Below are positions 8,425 through 16,549 of a stretch of DNA of 64,000 nucleotides, piece after piece. The notes beneath the pieces were generated by a model. That model was not told the origin of the DNA. It searched no databases and saw only the letters and a list, made by a program, of their open reading frames with translations. Numbering within the stretch: position 1 is the first letter of the stretch; each line of letters starts with the position of its first letter. A program made the position numbers and the translations under genes. Source of the stretch: Desulfitobacterium hafniense DCB-2 (GTDB lineage: Bacteria > Bacillota > Desulfitobacteriia > Desulfitobacteriales > Desulfitobacteriaceae). The stretch lies in contig NC_011830.1 in NCBI RefSeq assembly GCF_000021925.1, forward strand, positions 3,321,001 through 3,385,000, in the 5' to 3' direction.

Positions 8425-8865
8425 TTACTTTTCAAAATTTAATTGCCATGAGACCCCGTATTTATCATTTACCCAACCGAATCTTTCACTAAACGGATAA
8501 GAGCCAAGGGGCATCAAGATTTGGCCGCCTTCTAAAAGCTTTTCAAATACCTTATCAATCTCTTCTTTACTATCACATGTTACATATAAAGATATCGCAG
8601 GGGTAAATGTAAATTCATGCTTGACATGGCTGTCTATACACATGTACTCTTGCCCGTTCAATGAAAATACAGCATGCATTACAGTACCCTCTTGACCGGC
8701 TTCATTCGCTCCATAACGGGTAATATTCACTATTTTAGAATTATCAAATAGCGAAATATAAAAGTTCATTGCCTCTTCAGCATTGCCATCTTGAAACATT
8801 AAGAAGGTAGCAATTTTTTGTTTAAAACAAAACCCGTCCCCAAAATCAAAGGTTCGAATTTCCAA
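8425..8865 (-). CDS. VOC-family (PhnB-like) protein
   Basis: This protein of up to 146 residues matches the PhnB / 3-demethylubiquinone methyltransferase-like branch of the vicinal oxygen chelate fold: IATFLMFQDGNAEEAMNFYISLF, then GTVMHAVFSLNGQEYMCID and the C-terminal ERFGWVNDKYGVSWQLNF. Members may bind a metal and small molecules; the true activity is usually unknown. The only available start is a TTG at 8865 with no clear ribosome site, so the N-terminus may be wrong or slightly decayed. It reads in the same direction as arsR but has its own spacing. Confidence 0.75.
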   Translation of the reverse strand: MEIRTFDFGDGFCFKQKIATFLMFQDGNAEEAMNFYISLFDNSKIVNITRYGANEAGQEGTVMHAVFSLNGQEYMCIDSHVKHEFTFTPAISLYVTCDSKEEIDKVFEKLLEGGQILMPLGSYPFSERFGWVNDKYGVSWQLNFEK

Positions 8866-8904
8866 CTATCTGAGAAGATTTTTGTGTTGGAAGGAAACCG
8901 TTCT

Positions 8905-9309
8905 TCATTCCCTCGTTATCTCATATAATTTACTTATTGTTTTCCAATTACGTGCTGTTAAAGATACCTTCAGCTTGCCTAACGACGTTGCGAGCTTTGA
9001 ATCCCTGATGCTTTCGTGACACAGCAAATAAATCTCGTTTGCCCCCAGCACCATCCGATCCCGTCCGGTATAGGTGCGGATGAGCCCATCAAATTGTTGG
9101 CGTATATCCGACCCATCCAACAGATAAACATACAGGTGCTCCACGGCAGGGTTCGATGCCACCGCCTCGTTTATTTCTCCCTCGCTAAAGGGCAGGACCT
9201 CTACCATGTCGGCCATTTCCCAGGCGGCCCGCAGCATCACCGCGCACTCAAAGCCAAAGGCTGTAGAAAAGCCCTTTTCATATAGAAAAAATTTAGAACT
9301 TATGCTCAT
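8905..9309 (-). CDS. Hypothetical protein paired with a small MerR regulator
   Basis: A soluble 134-residue protein of no family I recognise. It overlaps the upstream MerR-type gene by 4 bp, so the two are co-translated. The composition is ordinary and there is no signal peptide or membrane helix. The coupled layout suggests it may modulate or be sensed by the regulator, but that is inference. Confidence 0.6.
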   Translation of the reverse strand: MSISSKFFLYEKGFSTAFGFECAVMLRAAWEMADMVEVLPFSEGEINEAVASNPAVEHLYVYLLDGSDIRQQFDGLIRTYTGRDRMVLGANEIYLLCHESIRDSKLATSLGKLKVSLTARNWKTISKLYEITRE

Positions 9310-9566
9310 TTTGTTTGATTGAGAATATCCTTAATTTGGGGAACGGTTTTGCCTTCCGCTCTCAAGTTTTTGATGTAATGAATACGCTGGATGGTATCGA
9401 CACGTTTATATCTTCTCGTTAAGTTTTCTTCTGCTTGTTCAAACTCCAACATGCCTTCTTCGGTATAAAATTTGAGTGTGCTATACCTTATGCCTGTTAA
9501 TCTTACCAGCTCTCCAATTGTAACGTATGGAGAGGCCTTTTTCAAATCACAATCCCTGAAAAGCAT
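9306..9566 (-). CDS. Small MerR-family regulator
   Basis: The 86-residue product is a lone MerR winged helix: YVTIGELVRLTGIRYSTLKF, YTEEGML, and RRYKRVDTIQRIHYIKNLR, with IPQ-like KTVPQIKDIL at the end. It lacks a long coiled coil and an effector domain, so dimerisation or sensing may rely on the downstream partner. An alternative TTG start seven codons inside has a better ribosome site (CAGGGAT). It belongs to the two-gene unit with the 134-residue protein. Confidence 0.75.
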   Translation of the reverse strand: MLFRDCDLKKASPYVTIGELVRLTGIRYSTLKFYTEEGMLEFEQAEENLTRRYKRVDTIQRIHYIKNLRAEGKTVPQIKDILNQTK

Positions 9567-9635
9567 CAGGGTGCATCCGAAATTCGTAATCGATTCCGAA
9601 TTTCATCCCACCCTGGTAGGGAAGTCCGCTGGACA

Positions 9636-9690
9636 ACAAAAAGGCCCCTGTTCAACGAACTTTACAGTCCGTTTGACAGCGGCCTTTTGT
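9636..9690 (-). terminator. Terminator hairpin, copy B of a repeated element
   Basis: On the minus strand the stem GGCCGCTG ... CAGGGGCC followed by TTTTTG terminates the DEAD-box helicase gene. Its 9652-9684 portion is identical to 6742-6774 (copy A). Confidence 0.8.
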
Positions 9691-9694
9691 TTCT

Positions 9695-11287
9695 TTATCT
9701 GGCTTTAGCCGGTTCCACGTTGACCTTACGGCCTTTAATCATGTTCTGATGCATGCAGCTGAGAACCCGGCTGGCATGTTGTTCAGGGATTTCCACAAAG
9801 GTAAATTTATCATAGATGTTGATCATCCCGATAATGTTGCCGGGAATTCCGCTTTCGTCAGCTATCCAACGGACGATGTCCTGAGGGCGAACCTGTTGAA
9901 GACGGCCAATATTCATAAAGAGGCGGACCATACCAGGGGCTGCTCCAGTATTGCCAAAAGCAATATCATCTTCCTCTTCACTTCGCTCCTCAACACCCTC
10001 AACAGCAAATTTCAAGGCTGCTGCCGCTACATCCATAGAATCATACTCTTCCAGCAAAGATCCCACGATGGAGCGATAGGTTCCCAAGTGGCTTCGCTGC
10101 AAAATCTTAACCAGCTGATTCTTGAGATTTTCCGCTTGCCGTTCACTGACATCGGCCAGGGTCGGTAACTCTTTGCGTATGATCCGGGTCTTGATCAAAC
10201 GTTCGATCAAGCGGAGTTGACGGTATTCCCGGGAAGAAACCAAGGTAATAGCCTGGCCTTTTCTCCCGGCTCTGCCGGTACGCCCGATCCGATGAACATA
10301 AGATTCAGGATCCTGGGGAATGTCGAAGTTAATAACATGGGTTACGTTATCGATATCCAGTCCCCGGGCTGCCACGTCCGTAGCCACAAGCAACTCAACC
10401 TTGCCGTCACGGAACTTCTTCATGACCCGGTCTCTCTGCTGTTGGCTTAAATCACCATGCAGGGCATCTGCAAAATACCCTCTTGCCTCCAGAGCGGCCA
10501 CAAGCTCATCAACCCCTCTTTTGGTCCGACAGAAGATAATGGCTTGACCGATATCTTCCATATCAATAATCCGACAGAGGGCATCCACTTTGATTTTGTC
10601 TCTGGCTTCATAAAAGACTTGCTCAATCAAAGGCACAGTGAGCTCATCACGGCTTACGGCTACGGATTTAGGCTGGTGCATATAATTCTGAGCCAGTTTC
10701 TTAATTTCCGGCGGCATGGTAGCCGAGAAAAGCATCACCTGGCGCTCTTCTTTGGGAACTTGCTTAAGAATCGTTTCTATATCCTCAACAAAGCCCATAT
10801 CCAGCATTTCATCGGCTTCGTCCAGAACCACCATTTTTACATACTGCAATTTTAGGGTTCCGCGATTTAAATGATCAAGGATACGACCCGGAGTTCCTAC
10901 CACCACCTGGCTGCCGAAGCGCAATGCCCGGATCTGACGGTCGATGGATTGGCCTCCGTAAATGGGCAAGGGTTTAATATGGCGATATTTCCCGATCTTG
11001 CTGATCTCTTCCGACACCTGAACGGCCAGTTCGCGGGTTGGTGTCAGAATCAAGGCTTGAACTGCCTGAAACTTAGGGTTGACTTTTTCACAGATGGGAA
11101 TCCCAAAGGCGGCAGTTTTTCCTGTACCGGTTTGGGCCTGGCCGATTAAATCCACACCATCCATAGCCACGGGAATGGCTGCTTTTTGAATTGGAGAGGG
11201 CTCCTCAAACCCCATTTCTGATAATGCCTGCAGCACTTGCTTGCTCAGACTTATTTCACCAAAAGATTGTAAACGTTCTGCACTCAA
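9695..11287 (-). CDS. DEAD-box ATP-dependent RNA helicase
   Basis: The 530-residue protein has all helicase motifs in order: Q motif (FEEPSPIQKAAIP), AQTGTGKT, PTRELAVQ, VGTPGR, DEADEMLDMGF, SAT, and the C-terminal HRIGRTGRAGRKG. After about residue 440 comes an RNA-binding domain of the DbpA type (MVRLFMNIGRLQQVRPQDIV ... NVEPAK). It resembles CshA/DeaD-class enzymes used in ribosome assembly and mRNA decay. The start is a TTG preceded by AAAGGGG. cinA lies 8 bp upstream in the same direction. Confidence 0.93.
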   Translation of the reverse strand: MSAERLQSFGEISLSKQVLQALSEMGFEEPSPIQKAAIPVAMDGVDLIGQAQTGTGKTAAFGIPICEKVNPKFQAVQALILTPTRELAVQVSEEISKIGKYRHIKPLPIYGGQSIDRQIRALRFGSQVVVGTPGRILDHLNRGTLKLQYVKMVVLDEADEMLDMGFVEDIETILKQVPKEERQVMLFSATMPPEIKKLAQNYMHQPKSVAVSRDELTVPLIEQVFYEARDKIKVDALCRIIDMEDIGQAIIFCRTKRGVDELVAALEARGYFADALHGDLSQQQRDRVMKKFRDGKVELLVATDVAARGLDIDNVTHVINFDIPQDPESYVHRIGRTGRAGRKGQAITLVSSREYRQLRLIERLIKTRIIRKELPTLADVSERQAENLKNQLVKILQRSHLGTYRSIVGSLLEEYDSMDVAAAALKFAVEGVEERSEEEDDIAFGNTGAAPGMVRLFMNIGRLQQVRPQDIVRWIADESGIPGNIIGMINIYDKFTFVEIPEQHASRVLSCMHQNMIKGRKVNVEPAKAR

Positions 11288-11294
11288 TTAATAG

Positions 11295-12542
11295 TTAACC
11301 CCTTTCGCTATTCAACATATAACGGCGAATCCAATCCAGGGCAGCTTGAACAGTAAGCTGACGGATCGAATCACGGCTTCCATGAAACTGAAACTTATTC
11401 GCTTTGACACCTTCCGAAGTAGCTAAGCCAATATAAACTAAGCCAACGGGCTTTTCCTGGCTTCCTCCTCCGGGTCCGGCGATTCCAGTAATACTAATAC
11501 CAAGGTCGGCTTGGGTACGCTCCCGGATGCCTGCGGCCATCTCCCGTGCTGTCTCAGCACTGACAGCACCATAGTGGTGCAAAGTCTGGGAACTCACCCC
11601 CAAAAGACCTTCTTTCAGAGCGTTAGAGTAACTGATAACTCCACCCAAATAGAAATCCGAACTTCCGGGCTCTTGGGTAAGCTGTGCCCCCAAAAGTCCA
11701 CCCGTACATGATTCCGCCGTGGCAAGAGTCAACCGATGTTCCTTTAAGCCCTTACTGACGAGTTCAAGCATGGTATCCTCATCCGTGCCGAATACCTTAT
11801 CCCCGAGTCGCTCATGAATCACGCTTTCAGCTTGAGCGAGAATTGCTGCAGCTTCATCGGCATTCCCTCTGACTACTAAGCGGATATGCATTTCAGAATC
11901 CTTGCACAGCAAAGTCATGCCGGGTTCATGCCTTCCCATGAAATCCCGGAGCACCTCTTCTAACTCCGATTCCCCCAAACCCACAACTTTCACCACGCGA
12001 ACGTACATTCTTGCCGAATCTTCCTGAGCTATCCGCTCCAAAAATGGCCATACATAGTTCTTGAACATAGGCTCCATCTCTGTTGGAGGCCCCGGCAAGA
12101 GGATGATGGTCTTGTTATTCTTTTGGACAATAGCTCCCGGAGCCGTTCCACAGTGATTGGGAAGAATTTGAGATCCTTCAGGAAAGTATGCTTGTTTCTC
12201 TTCCGTTTTGGGCATTTGGCTGCCCCTCATGGCGAAAAACTCTTGAATCTTTTCGTGACTAGGCGGATCAAGAACCATGTTTAATCCAAAAATCTGCGCA
12301 ATGAGCTCCTTGGAGAGATCATCCTCTGTTGGCCCTGTCCCTCCGGTAATCATGAGCAGATCCGATCGTTCTATTCCTTGTAGGATTACCTTTTTCAACC
12401 GTTCTGGGTTGTCTCCAACCGTGGTATGGTAATCCACTTCAATTCCTAACTCAGATAACTTTCCTGTAAGATAATGTGCACTCGTATTTAAGGTCTGTCC
12501 TAATAGTATTTCCGTTCCAGTTGCGATAATTTCAGCTTTCAT
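11295..12542 (-). CDS. cinA: CinA competence/damage-inducible protein
   Basis: The first 170 residues form a MoaB/MogA-like domain (EIIATGTEILLGQTLNTSA, MITGGTGPTEDDLSKE), and the last 160 form the PncC/CinA deamidase domain (TAESCTGGLLGAQLT, GIAGPGGG). Bacterial CinA proteins act on pyridine nucleotide by-products (nicotinamide mononucleotide deamidation, ADP-ribose hydrolysis). The length of 415 residues is normal. In Firmicutes cinA usually precedes recA; here a helicase gene and an accessory block come between. Confidence 0.95.
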   Translation of the reverse strand: MKAEIIATGTEILLGQTLNTSAHYLTGKLSELGIEVDYHTTVGDNPERLKKVILQGIERSDLLMITGGTGPTEDDLSKELIAQIFGLNMVLDPPSHEKIQEFFAMRGSQMPKTEEKQAYFPEGSQILPNHCGTAPGAIVQKNNKTIILLPGPPTEMEPMFKNYVWPFLERIAQEDSARMYVRVVKVVGLGESELEEVLRDFMGRHEPGMTLLCKDSEMHIRLVVRGNADEAAAILAQAESVIHERLGDKVFGTDEDTMLELVSKGLKEHRLTLATAESCTGGLLGAQLTQEPGSSDFYLGGVISYSNALKEGLLGVSSQTLHHYGAVSAETAREMAAGIRERTQADLGISITGIAGPGGGSQEKPVGLVYIGLATSEGVKANKFQFHGSRDSIRQLTVQAALDWIRRYMLNSERG

Positions 12543-12857
12543 GATATTTTATCACTCTCCCCCTCTAAACGCAAATATAAGTCATCGTTAATTTTGCCAT
12601 ATTGGGATAAACAACATTCCTACTAAGATTATTTCTCTTCTTTGGGAAACTTATCCTTACGAAAAGCCTAAAGCTTTGAGCCTAGAAATTTCTCCTGAAA
12701 TTCCTATTCTCAACTCATTTCCCTCAATAAATCTAATTACCATCGCATCCATAATATCTCATCATTCTGCATAAGAAAAGACATAGCTTTCCTCAGTGGA
12801 AAACTATGCCTCTTTGAAGTAATCATAAATTGGAATTCACTCAGTTTTTTTCCTGCG
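12543..12857. other. Intergenic region with one terminator
   Basis: About 315 bp of AT-rich sequence between cinA and a small membrane protein gene. Apart from the hairpin at 12779-12811, no gene or clear regulatory site was seen. Confidence 0.6.
12779..12811 (-). terminator. Terminator after the small membrane protein gene
   Basis: A 14-bp imperfect stem (12779-12792 and 12798-12811) with a 5-nt loop is followed on the minus strand by TTTTCTTAT. It ends transcription of the gene whose stop is at 12858. Confidence 0.75.
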
Positions 12858-13316
12858 TTAATGTCCCCTCAAATCAAAAGATGAAGAAACAGCGTTTTCG
12901 GTTCTTCCTATAATGAAGTAATCATCGTGGTTAGAAATATTTTCGAAACTTTTAAACTCATCATCAATAAACTGCATTATTATAGGATAACCAGCCCCAT
13001 CTGCCGCCGTTTCATATACTTCTATATAGTTGTATAAATCACTATAATATTTTAAGAGTTCTTTTTTTGAAAGTCCTGATTTCACGAGAAGGCCAATCCA
13101 AACCTCCGTGTGATTACCGGTTCCTCCAGTGTTCCCACAACCTGAAATAGCTTCAACTATTTCAGTATTATTAGGGGGCGTAGTATTGAGCATTTCTTTT
13201 GCGAGTTTTTCAGCTTTTATGTCGTTTAAAATCGGGAAAATAAAATAAGCGGAAATTATGAGAAAAAACATAGCTGCAAATAAAGTCATAGGTATCTTTA
13301 TCAACCATTTTTTCAC
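12858..13316 (-). CDS. Membrane-anchored hypothetical protein
   Basis: The 152-residue product has a basic start and one hydrophobic helix (MTLFAAMFFLIISAYFIFPI), then an extracytoplasmic domain with an ISGCGNTGGTGNH segment and a C-terminal DDYFIIGRT strand. I do not recognise the family. The GTG start is preceded by GAGGG. It stands alone between cinA and the FtsH-like gene and has its own terminator. Confidence 0.65.
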   Translation of the reverse strand: MKKWLIKIPMTLFAAMFFLIISAYFIFPILNDIKAEKLAKEMLNTTPPNNTEIVEAISGCGNTGGTGNHTEVWIGLLVKSGLSKKELLKYYSDLYNYIEVYETAADGAGYPIIMQFIDDEFKSFENISNHDDYFIIGRTENAVSSSFDLRGH

Positions 13317-13533
13317 ATCTATCCCTCTTAACTTAATATTTAACTATTGCTGCTCTATTCACATACTCTTAATAAACCGGAAAAAATGTCCGAACTTTAG
13401 TGCTTTTCACTAATGGATTCTATCATAAAAAGCGTATATGATCTATAAGCTATGTACTAAAAACGCTACAGAAACCCAGCATGTGCCTTTGCTTGTCAGA
13501 TCGCAAGTGTCCTAAGCTTTTAGGCAAGTAAAA

Positions 13534-13584
13534 GACCTTCAAATCTTATGCAGTCCGATTAGAACTGTCTAAGAATTGAAGGTC
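13534..13584 (-). terminator. Terminator of the FtsH-like operon
   Basis: A 15-bp imperfect stem (GACCTTCAA ... TTGAAGGTC at the base) is followed on the minus strand by a TTTTACTT stretch. It lies 18 bp below the stop of the FtsH-like protease gene. Confidence 0.7.
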
Positions 13585-13602
13585 AAATTGTTTAGGAATG
13601 GA

Positions 13603-15084
13603 TTAAGCTGCTTCCTCTTCGATAAGCAGGCGAAGCCTCTCTCCATTAAGAACTTCTTCAGTTTTCAATACCTGAACCACTCTCTCCAGGATGCCCTTCT
13701 TATCAAGGATCACCTGGCAGGTTCTTTCCTCCAACTCTGCCAATATCTCGCGGGTGACCTGCTGACGCTGATCAGCTCCTAGTTTTACCACATCCACTAC
13801 CCCAAGGGTGGACATCCCGGAGGCCAGCATCTTCTCCACCATATGCAGGGCCTGTTCATAATCACCGGCGGCACCTGTACTGCGTGTGCCCAGGATGGTC
13901 TCCTCAGCTATGGCTCCGGCCAGAGCGACCATAATCTGTTCTTCAATCATGGCCTGGGTGTAAAGATATAAATCATCTTTAGGATAGTGGCGCACATAGC
14001 CTAAGGCGTTGCCACGGGAGCGAATGGAGATCTGGGACACGGAATGGGGCCGTACAAATTCAGCAAGCAAAGCATGGCCCCCTTCATGGATCGCCACCCG
14101 TTGTAATTCTTCATCCGTAGGCTTGCGATCCAGTTTTTCTCCTAAGAGCACCTTTTCCACAGCCTCCCGGAAATGAAACATGTTAACTTCCCGGGCATCA
14201 TCCCTTAAAGCAAAGACTGCCGCTTCATTGGTGACACTTTCCAGATGAGCTCCAGAAAAATTATAGGTTTCCTGAGCAATCTGTTCCAGATCCACGCAGG
14301 AGGCCAGGGGTTTGTTTTTCGTATGAATCTTGAGGATGGCCAGGCGTCCTTCTTTATCCGGCAGGTCCACTTTGACCAGGCGATCGAAGCGTCCTGGACG
14401 CAAAAGAGCCGGGTCCAATGCTTCGGCGCGATTGGTGGCGGCAATCAGGAGAATTTGGGTACCTTGTTCACTGTTTCCCAGTCCATCCATTTCCACCAGC
14501 AGCTGATTAAGGGTCTGATCGTATTCATGGTGGGAGACATTGCTGCCCCGTTTGGCCCCCAGAATATCCATCTCGTCAATAAAAATGATCGCCCGATCCT
14601 TTTTTTCCTTTTTGGCTGATTCTCTGGCTTTTTTGAAGAGCTTCCTTACCCGCTCTGCCCCCACACCTGCGTACATTTCCACAAATTCACTGCCGGAAAT
14701 GGCTAAGTAAACAGAATCCGTATAGCGGGCTGCCGCCTTTGCTAATAAGGTTTTACCAGTTCCCGGCGGACCGGATAAAAGGATACCCTTCAAAGGCCGA
14801 ATCCCCAGCTCCCTCATGCGTTCACTGTATAACAGAAAATCCAAGGCTTCCTGGAGTTCTTTCTTAGCGGCATTCTGACCGCCTATGTCTTCAAAGTCAA
14901 CCGTGCTGCCGGAAATTCGGACCCCTTTCTCGGAACCTCCCACCATGGACCGGGGCATGAATTTCCAGAAAGCGACACCCAAAAGCACTAAAAGCCCGAT
15001 GGGTAAAACATTATACCCGGAAACCCAAAGATAAAGGAACAAGCCTACGCCAACACCCATCGCGATATCTTTAGCCAATCCCAT
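13603..15084 (-). CDS. FtsH-like membrane AAA+ zinc metalloprotease
   Basis: An AAA+ ATPase joined to an M41 peptidase. A hydrophobic N-terminal hairpin is followed by Walker A GPPGTGKT, Walker B AIIFIDEMD, the second region of homology (ATNRAEALDPALLRPGRFD), the zinc site HEGGHALLAE and the third-ligand region GAAGDYEQAL. At 493 residues it is shorter than canonical FtsH (over 600), lacking a large extracytoplasmic domain. The frame is open to a TTG at 15129, but the ATG at 15084 has a perfect AAGGAGG site. A small anchored protein is encoded just upstream and could serve as its partner. Confidence 0.9.
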   Translation of the reverse strand: MGLAKDIAMGVGVGLFLYLWVSGYNVLPIGLLVLLGVAFWKFMPRSMVGGSEKGVRISGSTVDFEDIGGQNAAKKELQEALDFLLYSERMRELGIRPLKGILLSGPPGTGKTLLAKAAARYTDSVYLAISGSEFVEMYAGVGAERVRKLFKKARESAKKEKKDRAIIFIDEMDILGAKRGSNVSHHEYDQTLNQLLVEMDGLGNSEQGTQILLIAATNRAEALDPALLRPGRFDRLVKVDLPDKEGRLAILKIHTKNKPLASCVDLEQIAQETYNFSGAHLESVTNEAAVFALRDDAREVNMFHFREAVEKVLLGEKLDRKPTDEELQRVAIHEGGHALLAEFVRPHSVSQISIRSRGNALGYVRHYPKDDLYLYTQAMIEEQIMVALAGAIAEETILGTRSTGAAGDYEQALHMVEKMLASGMSTLGVVDVVKLGADQRQQVTREILAELEERTCQVILDKKGILERVVQVLKTEEVLNGERLRLLIEEEAA

Positions 15085-15125
15085 TCTCTCTCCTCCTTCC
15101 CAACTATCACTGAAAGAAGTCTCGT

Positions 15126-15665
15126 TCAATGATTCATGCCTGTATAATCCTTGCCTACACTGGGCAGGAATGTTCCTTGCCCGTGTCTCTCTATAACGGA
15201 AACCAATTGATGTTCCCCTTGGGTCAAGACGAGATAAATCCCTTCATTATCCATGGTCAGATTCATCATCACTCCAGCTTGCTCAGCCTGTGCGGCAAGA
15301 GTTTCCTGCATTTGCGTAAAATTTCCCATAACCATTCCCTCTTGAATAGCAAATTGCATCTGCTGATACACTTCTTCCAATTCAGGCGTTCGTTGATCCA
15401 CCAGACGGATGGGATGGGTTCCGGAAATTGTCTTCAGCTGAGTGCAAATAGTTTGCAGATTGGTGACCTGGCCGGTATTGACCAGCATCTCCGAAGCACC
15501 CTGCTTATCCAGTATTTCAGCCGACAGCACCCCTGAAATCTGTTGACTTTCTTTAATCAAAGAACCTTCCAGCCATTTATTCTCATATAAGAGCTTACCG
15601 CTTAATAATAATCCGAAAATAAGCATACTTACTAAGCTGATGATGGTGATCCGCTGCTTAGTCAT
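15126..15665 (-). CDS. Membrane-anchored hypothetical protein upstream of the FtsH-like protease
   Basis: The 179-residue product has one N-terminal membrane helix (TIISLVSMLIFGLLLSGKLLY) and an extracytoplasmic domain of mixed helices and strands ending in YLVLTQGEHQLVSVIERHG. I do not recognise the family. The ATG is preceded by GGAGG. It is followed within 41 bp by the FtsH-like gene and is clearly in the same operon. Since that protease lacks the usual extracytoplasmic domain, this protein might supply one; that is inference. Confidence 0.7.
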   Translation of the reverse strand: MTKQRITIISLVSMLIFGLLLSGKLLYENKWLEGSLIKESQQISGVLSAEILDKQGASEMLVNTGQVTNLQTICTQLKTISGTHPIRLVDQRTPELEEVYQQMQFAIQEGMVMGNFTQMQETLAAQAEQAGVMMNLTMDNEGIYLVLTQGEHQLVSVIERHGQGTFLPSVGKDYTGMNH

Positions 15666-15991
15666 AAAGCGCCTCCACTCCCTTATAATTTATAGAAATT
15701 CCAAAATGTATCGATTATTCCTCTATGGATGCAGATTCAAATATAGCAAGCGCATGTACTCATTTACTTCAATATTATAGCACGGCTGATGTACTATTTT
15801 TTCATGCAATTCATACCAATAATGCTAAAGAAAACCTGGCTTTGCCCGAAGACACTGTGTTTGCCTTAAACCCATACCCGCCAATGGGGCGAAGTCGCTG
15901 GTTGCACTTATGATGCATAAGTACAAAAAAGCTTAAAAATAAAGAACAGAATCCTCCGTTTTCTGGAAAACTCTGTTCATTATTATAGGTT
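15666..15991. other. Intergenic region between pgsA and the FtsH-like operon
   Basis: About 326 bp. It holds the pgsA terminator at its right-hand end (15945-15977) and the presumed promoter of the FtsH-like operon. A 62-codon plus-strand frame at 15725 lacks a ribosome site and looks non-coding. Confidence 0.5.
15945..15977 (-). terminator. Terminator of rimO-pgsA
   Basis: An imperfect stem (AACAGA ... TCTGTT at the base) is followed on the minus strand by CTTTATTTTT. It lies 15 bp below the pgsA stop. Confidence 0.6.
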
Positions 15992-16549
15992 TTATTTTTT
16001 CAAAAGCTTCTTCGATTTTACTAAATAATCCACACCTGAAACAATCGTAAAGAAAAGGGCTACATAGAGAAGCGGCTGTCCCAGATAGAGGTTGAAGAGG
16101 GATAAAGGCCAATCATGGAGCAGAATCAGAGAAATAGCCACAACCTGGGATACGGTTTTAATCTTGCCCAGTTTGCTGGCTGCAATCACAGTTCCGTCAG
16201 CAGAGGCTATGGCTCTCAACCCTGTCACTGCGAACTCCCGGGCCAGTATAATCCAGCAAATCCACGCCGGCACATGCCCCAAGTCCACCAACGCAATTAA
16301 AGCTGCCGAAACCAAAAGTTTATCTGCCAGCGGATCCATAAATTTTCCCAGAACTGTAACCTGGCCTCTTTTACGGGCGATATAACCATCCAAGCCATCC
16401 GTCGCAGCTGCCAGGATGAAGATCATGGCCGCCACAAAATCCTGATAAGGAAAAATCGGCTGACCTTTAGGAAATTGGATGAGCAACAAGGCCATAAAGA
16501 TGGGTATTAATATTATCCGCGCCATTGTGAGTTGATTGGGTAAATTCAC
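15992..16549 (-). CDS. pgsA: CDP-diacylglycerol-glycerol-3-phosphate phosphatidyltransferase
   Basis: PgsA makes phosphatidylglycerophosphate from CDP-diacylglycerol and glycerol-3-phosphate, the first committed step to phosphatidylglycerol and cardiolipin. The CDP-alcohol phosphotransferase motif is complete: D51, D54-G55, A58-R59, G68, D72 and D76 at the required spacing. Several membrane helices follow, and the 185-residue length is normal. It starts with GTG inside the stop of rimO (4-bp overlap), so the two are translationally coupled. Confidence 0.95.
   Translation of the reverse strand: MNLPNQLTMARIILIPIFMALLLIQFPKGQPIFPYQDFVAAMIFILAAATDGLDGYIARKRGQVTVLGKFMDPLADKLLVSAALIALVDLGHVPAWICWIILAREFAVTGLRAIASADGTVIAASKLGKIKTVSQVVAISLILLHDWPLSLFNLYLGQPLLYVALFFTIVSGVDYLVKSKKLLKK

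Noticed and set aside
6727..9690. Composite transposon bounded by the two repeated hairpins
   Set aside because: No transposase or integrase gene lies between or beside the repeats, and both copies work as ordinary terminators of the preceding genes.
15725..15913. 62-codon plus-strand frame in the intergenic region above pgsA
   Set aside because: No ribosome-binding site, no domain and no neighbour reading in the same direction.
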